From the NCBI GenBank assembly GCA_036346375.1, contig CM070508.1, positions 38,646,862 to 38,710,861 on the forward strand: a stretch of 64,000 nucleotides of DNA. Reading direction: 5' to 3'. Below the pieces are notes generated by a model that made no database searches, was not told the DNA's origin, and worked only from the letters and a program-made list of their open reading frames with translations. The translations under genes were made by a program, and so were the position numbers. This DNA is from Guadua angustifolia. Its lineage: Eukaryota > Streptophyta > Magnoliopsida > Poales > Poaceae. Positions 21,409-32,334 of this stretch are shown here, one piece after another; the first letter of the stretch is position 1, and every line of letters starts with the position of its first letter.

Positions 21409-22024
21409 TGAAATACCATGTGGAGGTCTATCCTTGTGTATGATGAGTAATTGACGAGTTTTGAGTTTGGTTTGATTTGAAATTGAGTTTGATTTGAATT
21501 GGATTTTCGATTTGAAGCAATTTGAGTGTTGGTTGCTTTTCCCAGTGCCACCAGCCTGAGGGCGACAGCACCGAGAGAAATTATGTTTGATTAATGATTT
21601 TGGGATAATTATTGAATATCTTTGTCAGCATTGCTAGTTGAAAGGTTTTTCCTTGTCTTTGATGGTTGTAGGGCGACGGTGCTAGGTCATGGTGAGGCAG
21701 AGGATGACCGGGACTAGGCGAGGAGCGTCGGAGGTCCAGACGGTTGAGAGATTGCCGAAAGATGATCGGAGACGGAGTCTGGGCAAGCCAAGAAGACAAG
21801 AAAAGGAGATGATGCTAGCTAGATACCGCGTGGATCAATGAGGGCCGTTGGATCGCGGTCTAATTGATAGGTTAGCGGGTCTTGGTAGTATGCTTTGAAA
21901 ACCATGCAAGAAAACCCGGTATGTGTGTAGGTTTTGGGTTAGCCCTTGCATGGCTATGTGAGTGGGCAAATCCTAGCCCTTAGATGAGTTCTCTAGGGTT
22001 GACGGCTGCATCCAATGGTGGTAG

Positions 22025-22471
22025 TGTCAGGATCCAGAAACAATTCCGAACCCAAACACTGCTATTCGGTACGATCGACAAAATAAAAACCACAGCAAGA
22101 ACCGATAGAAGCGAAGAAGTACAGCAAAACGAGATGAACAAGAGAAACTAGGCTAGGAGAGACTACTTTTTTCTGGCAGTAATGCTTTCCCCATTCGCCT
22201 TGCCAGTATATATATATAGCCAAAGTGCTTTTGCTTACAGCGACAGTTCAGTAATTCAGAGTTTAATCAAGCAGTTAGAAGTAAACAGAAAAGACGGAAA
22301 TGACTAGCTACAGCATTGTCGTTTTGTTTGGTATCTTCTCAGCCGTTCGATGAACAGTAAACAGCACTAGTAAAGCTCCACCGTAGATCGCCCTTTAAGT
22401 GAAACAACGAAGCGTTATCCATCCGCGCCAAACACTGCTTATCTTCCTCCTCCGAAACTCAGGTGCTGACA
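22025..22471 (-). repeat. 3' LTR of C
   Basis: Plus-strand text runs tgtcaggatcc ... gtgctgaca. It pairs with 27447-27894. On the minus strand it has TATA ctatatatatactgg near 22206-22220. Confidence 0.95.
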
Positions 22472-22486
22472 TTACCCCGCCGTGAA
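22472..22486 (-). other. Polypurine tract of C
   Basis: On the minus strand, cacggcggggtaa abuts the 3' LTR start TGTCAGCACC. It is purine-rich only in part. Confidence 0.6.
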
Positions 22487-22493
22487 GAAAGCG

Positions 22494-22688
22494 CTAGTCC
22501 TCAGGCTTGAAATTTGGGAAGGTTGATTGAATGAATGAAACATCCTCCCATGTAGCATCCCTTTTAGGTAAATTCATCCATTGAATCAGCCATTGAGCCA
22601 CCACTTCTCCTTTCTTGGGGACAATTCTTCGGTTTAACACTACCACTGGAGCGACTTTTACTCTGCCTTCAGCATCTACCAATGGCAA
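22494..22688 (-). pseudogene. Chromodomain of C
   Basis: VAPVVVLNRRIVPKKGEVVA, QWLIQWMNLPKRDATWED and FIQSTFPNFKPED form a chromodomain-like module at the end of the integrase. It is cut from the integrase only by a stop at 22707 (GA*AVPLPGL). It would guide integration towards marked chromatin. Confidence 0.75.
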
Positions 22689-22706
22689 GCCCGGTAATGG
22701 AACCGC

Positions 22707-23791
22707 CTAGGCACCAAGATGTTTCTTCAGCTTGCTGTCATGGAAAACCGGATGTATAGTGGCTTTTGGAGGTAATTGAAGCTCATATGCTACTTCTCCA
22801 ATTTTTCGAAGAACTCTGAAAGGACCATAAAATTTGGACCTCAGTTTAAGAGAACCTCTCAACCCAAATGCATTTTGGCGATACAACTGCATTTTAAGAT
22901 ACACCATGTCCCCCACTTTGAACTTCCTTTCGGTTCTTTGCTTATCGGCATAATGCTTGATTCTGTGTTGAGCAGACAACAAATTTTCTCTTAATTGCCT
23001 TAACATTTCTTCCCTTTCCTCTACTGTAACTCGAGCTTCCTGAGACACATTGCAGGGAATAGCAAGCTCTGCCACTTGAGGTGGATGATAACCATATAAG
23101 GCTTGAAAAGGTGTGACTTTCAAAGAAGTGTGATATGTAGTGTTGTACCACCACTCAGACAATGTCAGCCATGTTAATCATTTCATAGGTTCCATGAAAA
23201 CCATACTTCTTAAGTAAGATTCCAAGCACTGATTTACTCCTTCGATTTGCCCGTCCGTTTGCAGGTGGTATGATGTGCTGAATCGCAAAGAGACTTTGAG
23301 GATTTCAAAGATTTCCTTGAATAATCTGCTAGTAAATACCCGATCTCTATCTATCACAATAGCAATGGGTAATCCATTAGTTTAAACACATTGTCCATGA
23401 AAACTTGCACTACTTGAGGCACCGTGTATGGGTGTTTCAAAGCCATGAAGTGCGCATACTTGGTAAAACGATCCACCACGACCAGTATAACATCTTTGCC
23501 ACCTGATTTGGGTAAACCCTGAATGAAATCCATGGAGATATGTGTCCATGCCATTTTCGACACTTCCAATGGGTTCAAAAGCCCTGGAATATGGCTATGT
23601 TCAGATTTGGTAATTTGGCAAACTGGACATTCCTTCACAAAGAACTCAACATTTCTCTTCATATGGGGCCAGTAAAATAATTTTTTCAGCCTGTGATAGG
23701 TTGCTCTAATTCCTGAGTGACCACCAAATGCCGATTGGTGAAAAGACTGCAGCAGTTTCAATCTGTATTCTTGTTGATCCCCCACATATAT
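22707..23791 (-). pseudogene. Integrase of C
   Basis: Minus-strand 23785-23354 has the HHCC finger from FHQSAFGGHSGIRATYHRL to VKECPVCQITK and SMDFIQGLPKSGGKD (first Asp). A one-base frameshift near 23370 leads into IVIDRDRVFTS (second Asp). QTDGQIEGVNQCLESYLRS follows with the catalytic Glu kept. After a stop near 23179 the tail 23162-22707 has FQALYGYHPPQVAEL, KVGDMVYLKMQLYRQ and FYGPFRVLRKIGEVAYELQL. All three catalytic residues remain. Confidence 0.85.
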
Positions 23792-25351
23792 TCAACCCTT
23801 GTATTTCAAAATGCCAGCTTCCATCTTGTACTTGCTATTGGGATCGGTTTGTTCTTGCAGTTTAGCTTGAATTCGGCCCACTTTTTCATCCCCCACATAG
23901 CTACTCTTCACATCGTCAACCCATTCTGGGATCACACAAGTAACAGCCATGCACCTGTTCGACTCTTCAGCATGTTGGTCCTTTCTGGAAAGAGCATCCG
24001 CCGCCAGATTTTCTTTCCCCTTTTTGTATTCTATTTGGTAATCGAATTCCAGGAGTTTTAGCAACAGTTTATGTTGGATGCCCTCTACCAATCTCTGAGT
24101 AGCAATGTACTTGAGACTCCTTTGATCTGTCCTGATGATCTCCTTGTTGCCCAACAAATAATGTCGCCATTTTTTTAATGCCTCCAGAATAGCCATGGCC
24201 TCTTTATCGTAAATTGACTTGCTTAGCGCTCTTGGTCCCAATGCTTTGCTGAAGTAAGCAATGGGCCTCCCAACTTGCATCAAGACCGCCCCAAGACCAG
24301 TGCCACTAGCATCTATCTCCAGATGGAAAGGTTCATTGAAATTGGGTAATGCCAACACGGGACAAGTAGTCATGATGGTTTTCAATTTATCAAATGCTGT
24401 TGTCTGTTCTGGCCCCCACTGGAATTGGTTCTTCTTTAGCATATCAAACAACGGTCTGCAGATTTGACTATACCCCTTGACAAATTTCCGGTAATAACCC
24501 GTCAAACCCAAGAACCCTCTCAATTTGGTGAGATTATCCAGCTTTGGCCAGTTGGCAACATCCCGAATCTTTTTAGGATCCGTTGCTACCCCTTCTGGAC
24601 TAATAATATGTCCCAAGTACTCAATGGTATTCACAGCAAAGGTGCATTTACTCATCTTAGCCACTAATTGATTATCCCTCAAAGCTTGTAAAACAGCATT
24701 CAAATGCTCAAGATGCTCTGCCAAAGTTTTACTGTATACTAGGATATCATCAAAAAAGACTAACACAAATTTCCTCATGAACTTAACAAACACTTGGTTC
24801 ATTAACGCTTGGAAGGTGGGAGGAGCATTACACAACCCAAAAGGCATGACAGTATATTCATAATGGCCCAAATGAGTCCGAAAAGCAGTTTTTGGAATAT
24901 CACCTTCATGCATTCTGATTTGATGGTATCTAGATCTTAAGTCCAATTTGGAGAAGACAGTGGCACCATATAGCTCATCCAACAAATCATCAATAACTGG
25001 CATTGGAAACTTGTTCTTTATGGTTGCTACATTCAATTGGCAGAAATCAACACACATCCTCCATGCTCCATCCTTCTTCCTAACCATAAACAGTAGCGAT
25101 GAATAGGGGCTCCTGCTGGGTCTGATTTCTCCCTTCAACAACATGTTTTTGATTATCTCTTCCAATGAGTCTCTTTGGTAATGAGGTATTCTATAGGGCC
25201 TGAGATTTGGAGGACTTGCACCCTCCTTCAGATGAATGCAGTGATCACAATCTCTCTTAGGAGGAAGACCATCCCTTTCTGCAAAGACATCTTCAAACTT
25301 GTGAAGAATTTCCCTTACTACTGAAGGTATCTTCTGAGTATGATTATGTGA
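23792..25351 (-). pseudogene. Reverse transcriptase and RNase H of C
   Basis: The frame is open from just after a TAA at 25352 down to a TGA at 23792. RT blocks are PNLRPYRIPHYQRDS, MVRKKDGAWRMCVDF, FSKLDLRSRYHQIRMHEGD, MPFGLCNAPPTFQALMNQVF and VLVFFDDILVYS (intact DD). RNase H has FHLEIDASGTGLGAVLMQ, DKEAMAILEALKKWRHYLL, IRTDQRSLKYI and ENLAADALSRKDQ. Both stops are single-codon changes in one long gag-pol frame, so this enzyme region is otherwise complete. Confidence 0.93.
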
Positions 25352-26692
25352 TTATACTTCCATCGAGTTAATGTGTATGAAAAGCCCCATGGTTTGTTTT
25401 TGAATAACTTTTTGTAGCTGTCCAGCATGTATACTATAGTTGACACTTGGGTGTGTGTAGTCAGGGATTTGAACCCATTTCCCTTCCTTCCTGATGGTGA
25501 TATTTTTTTCTTTAAGATCCAAGGTAACTGGACTGTGTTCATAAATCCAGTCTGCCCCCAAAATAATGTCATAGTTCACTAGCTTGAGCAGCTTGAAAGT
25601 AGTGGTAAACTTCAAATCCTGAATGGTATACTGAAATTCAGCAATTTGAGCGTCAGATCGCAACTCTCCTCCCCCTGCCACCATAACCTTCTTGCTCGGG
25701 ATTGCAATGAAATCATATCCATTCCGAACTACATGCTCATAGTCCATAAAGGAGTGGGTGCTCCCACTATCAACTAATGCCACAGATTTTTTATGACCCA
25801 CCTGAATGATCAAAGATAAAGTCACAGCACGTGTGATCCCTTGGACGGCATGAATGGATAAGTGCATCAATTGTTCTTCCTCTTCAGTTGGTGCTGTGCG
25901 TGAAGGACTCCCAGGAGCCGTCTGGTACCTAGACTCACCCAGAGCCTCAGCTTCATCTTCATTTTCTGCAACATCTTCACCTTGTACCAGAATGGTATGT
26001 AATGCTTTCTTTAGTTTACAGTTCAGATTGTGACCTGGTGTGCAAGGCTCACCACAATGCCAGCATGTTCGATTTTTTCTTTCAAATGTTGCTGTTTTGG
26101 CTTCATCTTTCTGGTCTTTATTAGGCTGCATCTTCACATTAACTTGCTTGGTCTTCATTTTGTAGCCACTTGTTCCATGACTCTGCTTCCTGCCTAATGA
26201 TGCCTTCTCACATAATTTAGCATACCAATACGCCTCTAATAACCCCTTGGGCTGATGACGGCTCACCTCATACTTGATTTCTTCTTTCAATCCTCCAATG
26301 AAGCAGCTCAGTAAGTAAGTTTCTTGCAAATAGGGATGATCCCTTTTAACCAACTCCACACTTCTTTCAAAGTAATCAATATACTTCCCCACAGTGCTCA
26401 AGTGCTTGATATTTTGCAACCTTTCTACTGTCTCATGTGCACTTCCATCGGAGAATCGATCGCACAAAATAGCACTGAACTGAAGCCAATTTAAGGAATG
26501 CCAAGGTATCCCAATTCCTTTAAACCAGGTATGAGCCCTTCCTGTAAGATGCCCAGATGCCAACTTAACCCATTGTTCTACAGGAGTTCCAGCCATCTCG
26601 TAGAATTTCTCACACTGTTCTATCCATCCAATTGGGTTTTCTCCATTAAATAAGGTTAGTTCAAGTTTTGGCCCCTTAATGACCGCCTCCAC
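25352..26692 (-). CDS. gag: gag-protease segment of C, 446 codons open
   Basis: Capsid blocks are LELTLFNGENPIGWIEQCEK, HLTGRAHTWFKGIG, ILCDRFSDGSAHETVERLQN and YLLSCFIGGLKEEIKYEV. The zinc knuckle reads CWHCGEPCTPGHNLNCKLK, a slightly long CCHC. The protease follows with VALVDSGSTHSFMDYEHV, a good DSG active site, and LVNYDIILGADWIYEHSPV. It is open from an internal Met at 26692. The true start lies upstream at 27348, behind one stop and one frameshift. It ends at a TAA before RT. Confidence 0.9.
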   Translation of the reverse strand: MEAVIKGPKLELTLFNGENPIGWIEQCEKFYEMAGTPVEQWVKLASGHLTGRAHTWFKGIGIPWHSLNWLQFSAILCDRFSDGSAHETVERLQNIKHLSTVGKYIDYFERSVELVKRDHPYLQETYLLSCFIGGLKEEIKYEVSRHQPKGLLEAYWYAKLCEKASLGRKQSHGTSGYKMKTKQVNVKMQPNKDQKDEAKTATFERKNRTCWHCGEPCTPGHNLNCKLKKALHTILVQGEDVAENEDEAEALGESRYQTAPGSPSRTAPTEEEEQLMHLSIHAVQGITRAVTLSLIIQVGHKKSVALVDSGSTHSFMDYEHVVRNGYDFIAIPSKKVMVAGGGELRSDAQIAEFQYTIQDLKFTTTFKLLKLVNYDIILGADWIYEHSPVTLDLKEKNITIRKEGKWVQIPDYTHPSVNYSIHAGQLQKVIQKQTMGLFIHINSMEV

Positions 26693-26823
26693 GTATTGAT
26701 GAGGACTATTACTGTTGCCCGAGTATGTATTCCTTTGTGTGTCCGATCCATTAATTGAACTCCAGGAAAGTGATTAAAAGATGCCGGTACTTCACCAGGA
26801 TATGCTGTTCCAACTCCCATATT

Positions 26824-27348
26824 CTAATTCAGAATTGGATGCTGATACTTAGGTGAGGGTAACTGGTAACTAGGTATGCCCGCTCTTAATTGTTGATACA
26901 CATTAGTACCAGGTCCCAGATTTGCACTACTATACGTTTGTCCCAGTTGAGGTGTTGCTCGGGCCCCATGAACCCCTAAGTTGGCCTGTGATGAAGTACT
27001 GATTGCTGCCGAAAAAACTAGGATGGGGTTGCTACTACTCACTTGATTTTCAGTCAAATACATTTGGGTTGAATGCAAGAAGGGTACAACAGAGACCATC
27101 ACCTGGGGGTTCAGCCGATTCTGCCCCGATGTAGCCAGCTCTTCCATCCCGAATGTTCTGCTAACAAGATCTTTTGATTCCTCCGCAGGGGACGACGATT
27201 TGATCAGGAATGCTTTGATTTCGGCGACATCCATCTTTAGAGTTTCCAGATCGGCTAACCTTTCCTTGATCTTCTCAATCTCCACTCTGTTGCTCTTAAT
27301 GGTAGCTTCCTCAACCAATTCACCTGAAGATGATGTTCCCGCAGACAT
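26824..27348 (-). pseudogene. gag: gag N-terminal region of C
   Basis: MSAGTSSSGELVEEATIKSN begins just after the PBS leader. IEKIKERLADLETLKMDVAE is a likely coiled coil. A Gln/Ser/Pro-rich stretch follows, to a TAG at 26824 and then a frameshift before the capsid frame. In an intact copy this would be the start of gag. Confidence 0.75.
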
Positions 27349-27430
27349 ATTGATCCAACCAATAAAATGCGATCGAGGGATTTTACGGTGCTCCCAACCT
27401 CATATCAGCCTTCCTTCCCCAGAATCACCG

Positions 27431-27442
27431 GCTCTGATACCA
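27431..27442 (-). other. Primer binding site of C (initiator tRNA-Met)
   Basis: The minus strand reads TGGTATCAGAGC four bases inside the 5' LTR. Confidence 0.92.
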
Positions 27443-27446
27443 ATAA

Positions 27447-27894
27447 TGTCAGGATCCAGAAACAATTCCGAACCCAAACACTGCTATTGATGCACGATCG
27501 ACAAAATAAAAACCACAAAGAAGAACCGATAGAAGCGAAGAATCTGACAAAAGCGAGATGAACAAGAGAAACTAGGCTAGGAGAGACTACTTTTTACGGC
27601 GACAATGCTTTCCCCATTCGCCTTGCCAGTATATATATATAGCCAAAGTGCTTTTGATTACAACGATAGTTCAGTAATTCAGAGTTTAATCAAGCAGTTA
27701 GAAGTAAACTGAAAAGATGAAAATGACTAGCTACAGCATTGTCGTTTTGTTTGGTATCTTCTCAGTCGTTCGTTGCACAGTAAACAGCACTAGTAAAGCT
27801 CCACCGTAGATCACCCTTTAAGTGAAACAACGAAGCGTTATCCATCCGCGCCAAACACTGCTTATCTTCCTCCTCCGAAACTAAGGTGCTGACA
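27447..27894 (-). repeat. 5' LTR of C
   Basis: It pairs with 22025-22471. The minus-strand TATA ctatatatatactgg lies near 27630-27645. It ends are TGTCAG and CTGACA. Confidence 0.95.
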
Positions 27895-27913
27895 GGTAGG
27901 TGGCCCAAGAGTA

Positions 27914-27924
27914 GTATAAATAGG
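27914..27924 (+). promoter_or_regulatory. TATA box of the F1 LTR
   Basis: gtataaatagg lies 20 bases right of the C insertion, so C landed just upstream of the F promoter. Confidence 0.6.
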
Positions 27925-28928
27925 GGTGGAGGGGTAGCCTCCTCCCTTTGAAGGTTGTAGTGGTTTTTGTGCTCCTTTGAACTTTGCCCACCTTGTTGTG
28001 TGGCATTGTTAACCTTCTCCTTCCAGAAATGTAAATCTTTTTCAATCATGCTTGAATTTAAATTACGCATTTACTTTATGTCTTAAATTCAGCATTTAAA
28101 TTCCTGCAATTTACTTCCACACAATTTACTTTCTTGCAATTTGGATTTGCCTCCCCTCCTTATAAATGCTGATCTTGGATGTCTTCAGTGTGTTCATATG
28201 GTTTTACATCTCTTTTGCACTCTTGGATTGAGTAGAGATCATCTTTTCTTTCAAGTTCCAACTCTGTCCAGAACTTGTTCTTCGCGTAGTAGTTAGTATT
28301 TGATTTTTATAAAAATATATAAAAATCATTTTTGAGTTATTCTTGTTGGAGAAGTTGCAGGACTCTCATATTCATCTGTAGAAAAATTTTGATGTCCACT
28401 TGTTGCACCGTTTGGGCGCCATGAGGTGAAAACCGAGCTCCAAACTTTCTGCTTGAAGTTCCTGACTATCTGTGTTCTTTGATTTTTGCTGATTTTTCTA
28501 TATGTAGTTTTGAGGTGAAATTTGGTGGAGTTCTCATCTAATCATAGGGAGAAAATTCTCAAAAATTTTTGGGCTACAGAAACCCACCAACCACCTGTTC
28601 TAACTGAGGACAGCTTCTGGAAATTCTGTTTTTGCTTTTCTGAAAGTGGCTTTTGTGATTTCAATTGATCTCCTTTCTAAAAGTAAGAGTTGAATTGATT
28701 CCTTCTTATTTTGGACACTAGACAACCAGAATTATGACTAAAAAATCCCCACATATTCTATGGTACTCATCCACATAAGCTAGGGGTACACATAGTTGTC
28801 TAGTTGTTCTAGTTTTTCACGATTTCCTTTGCGTGATCCTTTCGAGGTTTTAGTTGGAGTATTTTGGGGGAAAATTTGTTTGCGACCATTCACCCCCCCT
28901 CTGTTCGCCATCTCGATCCTTCACAGTT

Positions 28929-28946
28929 AGAGGGAGTAGACCCCGT
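28929..28946 (+). pseudogene. 18-base piece of the E upstream ORF between F1 and B1
   Basis: agagggagtagaccccgt is all that separates the right duplication of F1 from B1. It includes the left CCCGT copy and encodes RGSRPR in the frame of 20905-21408. Confidence 0.75.
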
Positions 28947-29581
28947 TGTCGACGATCGGGATTGCCTGACCGCAAATGTGAAACGGGGTTAGTGTGAATG
29001 AGGGACCCAGAACAAGCTACGCTCAACAGAGGAACGGATGTTGGTCGTGGTGAAACGACAAAGAGCGAGACACAGCGGATTATATTGGTTCGAGCCCGTC
29101 GAGTAATAGCTCTCTCCGGTCTTCTCTGGCGGAGGAGCTCACTATTCTTAGTCTGAGGGTGGTTTATAGCTCGAGCTTGGCGCTCTGGTTCAGCTCTGTC
29201 TATTACCTGTGTGTTTATGTCGTGTGTTTTGCCGATTTGCTTCAGGGGATTTTATACCCCTCTCGGCCGTTACCAGAAATGGCCAGGAGAGATTCTCGGA
29301 GTAGTGCATGGTGCGCATTGAGGACGTGCTGCAACCGTCCCGGATCTGGCGCCCACGTCTGCCTTAACTCCGGGTTTCCCGGTCTTGGTAACTGCCGAGT
29401 AAGCGCACACCTCCAAGCCAAGGTCAAGGTCATGCGGGAGTAGAATCCCCACTCCCCAAGCTCGAGGTCGTGCGGGGATCGCGCGGCTTAGGTCGTGGTT
29501 GAAGTCCTATGCTGCTCAGCGCCGAGCTAGGGACCCTGTTGACTGCGCATTGACCTGCCAGAGGTTCCTCAGTCCCCGACA
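28947..29581 (-). repeat. 3' LTR of B1 (635 bp)
   Basis: Plus text runs tgtcgacgatcggg ... cagtccccgaca, matching 40176-40752 and 52769-53404. On the minus strand the TATA is ggtataaaatcc near 29249-29258. A Pur-rich PPT, gcctcgggggctagc on the minus strand, follows at 29582-29596. Confidence 0.93.
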
Positions 29582-29892
29582 GCTAGCCCCCGAGGCTCAA
29601 GGTCGTGGCAAGTACTTGGGTCGACCTCGATCCTCTCAGTATGGACAGAGGGGACGGTCTTCTGGAAACTCCGAACATAAAGTCGAGGTCGGACGGAGAC
29701 CTGTGAATGCGTTTTGGTGTCGTTACACCTGGCACCCCTTGATCTTCAAAATTTCGGTACGGAAACGATCGAGCAGCGGAACCGTCTGCGATGGCTCAAT
29801 CCCGCCACTCAGCCTTTAATTGCGCCTGTCGAATCGCCTGACCGGCGCGCCTTTTGAGATGCCCTAACCTCCAGCCAGTAGTGTTCTAGGCT

Positions 29893-29899
29893 TATAAAA
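29893..29899 (+). promoter_or_regulatory. TATA box of the B1 antisense gene
   Basis: tataaaa lies about 115 bases before the ATG at 30010, pointing away from the 3' LTR and against pol. B2 has a weaker version (ctataag near 43736). Confidence 0.65.
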
Positions 29900-31404
29900 C
29901 CCGAGCCTATTGTAGCTTCGAAAAACTCTCGACCTTCTTGCAGTCTGTTCCTCCTAACGCCTCAGTCGAGCCCTTCTTCGTCTGTCGACCAAACACCCCT
30001 TCAACCACCATGGCCAAGCTCAGAAAGAGTTTCCTGTCGGCGGCGAGGATGAGAGAGCTTGAGAGCCTAGGGCTATTGGACCCAGTGACGTGGTGGCTAC
30101 CAGGCGGAGAGACCGAGCCGCAGCCACTGGACGATGAGCTCGTCAGCACAGAGCATTACATGCTCTTCGGATTGCGGACGCCAGAGAGTGACTTCCTTGT
30201 AGTAGTTCTCGCCCAATGTGAGATCGAGCTCATCAATCTGTTGCCCAATTCCATCCTTCTCCTTTCCATCTTCTCTCATCTGTGCGAGGGGTTCCTTGTG
30301 ATCCTTCCCACCCCCTTTCTTTTCTTTCGCTTCTTCTCCCTGTTCCGCATCGGGAAGGACCCCGTGGTTGGATGCTTCTACTTTTGGCTACGGGTAGGGC
30401 TCCCCTGGTCCTTCCCTCAGATCTGATCCCGGGATTCCCTTAGTCCCTGGACCGAGCGGTGATTTTACCAGAAGAGGGGCGAAGATGGTGCGCTGGCGTA
30501 TGTCGGAACCCCCATCACCGGGAAGAAGCAGACTCCGGAGGCGGACGACTTGGAGATCGACTAGGAGGCCATCGCCGCCATCCACATCTGTGGCTCACAT
30601 GGCCTCACTGGGCAGGCCATTGCCAACGACTTTCTGAGGAGCCGGGTGTTCCCTCTGTGGAAGAGGATGCACCCGTTCTTCGAGATCAAAGGCTGTGACG
30701 ACCTCACCCGTGAAGGGACGTCTGGTAAGTCTTTCTACTCTGAAGTTTGCTCGAGTTTTGATCCTTGGGCTTCTTTGACGAACTTGTCTTTCTATCAGCG
30801 CCAAAGGAGTCCTGGATCACCACCAGGATGAACGAGATGTTCGGGAAGGCAGTGCACGATTACACCGTCGATGACCCCATCCCGAGGAACGTGATGCGCC
30901 GAAAAGCCGAGGTAAGCCGCCCTAGGCCAAGTCTCTTAGCTTACATACGCCTAGGGCCTTCCTTGAACCTTCGATGTGCTCGCAGGACAACCAAGAGTTG
31001 TCCGACACGGCCAAGAGGATGATGCCTCTGCCCGAGGCGAACAAGGGCAAGAAGGCGAGCAAGAGGCCAGCCCCGGACAGGGTGGGCGGCAGGGGCCCGA
31101 AGAAGCAGCACGTCGAGTGGGGCGACCGTACAATGGTGAGTTTCTGTGGTCGAGCCCCCAAGTACTTTTGCTCATTGTCAGTGTACTTTGCACCGGGGTA
31201 CCCTCTCCGCCGTAGAAGTAATGGGCCCAAGAAGTGGCCTGGCCCAATTTGGCGCCTTGGTGGGCAGCCGGGTGAAGAGCCCATGCAGCCCCCTAGCGAG
31301 CAACCTGGCGACCACGCCCTGCTCGCCGGGTGAGCGGCCCACGTGGAGCCCTGGCGGGCAACCGGGCGATCATGCCCTGCTCGTCGGGCGAAGAGCCCAC
31401 GCAG

Positions 31405-32137
31405 TGATGCGCACGGTGGCCCGATCTTTCAATAGGTGGAGGTAAGTCGATTAGTGGAGACTCGACGTTGACGATCCAGCTTCCGATCAGAACCGATCAG
31501 AACCCTGCAATCGCTTCACCACAGCTCCGTTGGTTATCAACCACGCACAAACACGGTTGACCTCGCCAAGAAGGCTTATCCCTGCATGCGAATCGTGAAC
31601 ACAAGCAAGAACGTAGAAGAAGCAATCTGAAATTGCGAATTATATTAAGCAAACGAGTTGAGGTTCCACAAACCAATGATCGGTGAAAACTGACAGAGTG
31701 TCTAGTTGAAATCTAAGCAAAACCCGAGCCAAACCCTAGTGGCGGCTATTGAATATATGGTCTAAGGGACGTCCTAGAGACCCTAGATGCGTACGTGATG
31801 GACTTCAACACGATACATGGGCCAACGGCCCAAATTGGTGATGCAACACCCTGGGATAGATTCTATTTGCCAACTTGCAATGTGAATTCCCATCGACTCC
31901 GAAGTCCAAATGACCTAAAACTGGTACCATTGGAAAGGTCATGATCCTCTCCAAAGTTCTTAAGTATAATATAATCAATAATATCATTAGGTAGCATACC
32001 ATCCTCACAAGTATATGCACGGGCATTTAGGAACGAGCTCACCTGTTGATTCAATTGCCGTGCTCGTGCTCTTGTGATGGGTCCTTGCATCTGGCTGGAG
32101 GAGTCTCGGCGTATGCATAGGAGTGATGTCCTCATCA
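31405..32137 (-). repeat. 3' LTR of G1 (733 bp)
   Basis: It pairs with 34857-35776 but lacks about 170 bases corresponding to 35395-35575. On the minus strand its first 180 bases continue the pol reading frame (ITRARARQLNQQVSSFLNAR). Confidence 0.9.
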
Positions 32138-32316
32138 TCCTCCCCCTCTTGAAGTGGAGTCGTCCTCGACTCAAACTCATCTTCTTCTCCCATGAACGGT
32201 TTCAAATCTGCAATGTTAAATGTGGGACTAACCCCAAATTCGGGCGGCAACTCAAGTTTATATGCATTATCATTTATTTTCTCAAGTATCTTGAAAGGAC
32301 CATCAGCTCTATGCAT
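32005..32316 (-). pseudogene. Integrase tail of G1, running into the LTR
   Basis: The minus strand reads MHRADGPFKILEKINDNAYK, LELPPEFGVSPTFNIADLKP, FMGEEDEFESRTTPLQEGED, then crosses the PPT (aagagggggagga, 32138-32150) into the LTR. In a nearby frame the LTR continues ITRARARQLNQQVSSFL. It is joined upstream to the gag end by a deletion near 32335. Confidence 0.75.
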
Positions 32317-32334
32317 TAATCTGCAAGGTTAGCT

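Larger units (their letters stand above)
22025..27894 (-). mobile_element. C: Reina-lineage chromovirus, nearly complete
   Basis: This 5.87 kb element is bounded by 447-448 bp LTRs, with perfect GGTAG duplications at 22020-22024 and 27895-27899. Minus-strand order is 5' LTR, PBS, gag, protease, RT, RNase H, integrase, chromodomain, PPT, 3' LTR. The small size and the RT text CVDFCQLNVATIKNKFPMPV fit the Reina clade. It is the least damaged element here: a few stops and about two frameshifts. The two LTRs differ at roughly 30 positions by eye. Confidence 0.93.
21409..28923 (+). mobile_element. F1: solo LTR interrupted by element C
   Basis: The LTR starts TGAAATACCATGTGG and ends TCGATCCTTCA, with perfect CAGTT duplications at 21404-21408 and 28924-28928. 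Without C it is about 1.65 kb. A poly-C/CTCT run near the 3' end (28890-28902) recalls Copia SIRE/Maximus-type LTRs, but no coding part is present to confirm this. F2 at 63118 is a second copy of the same LTR. Confidence 0.85.
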
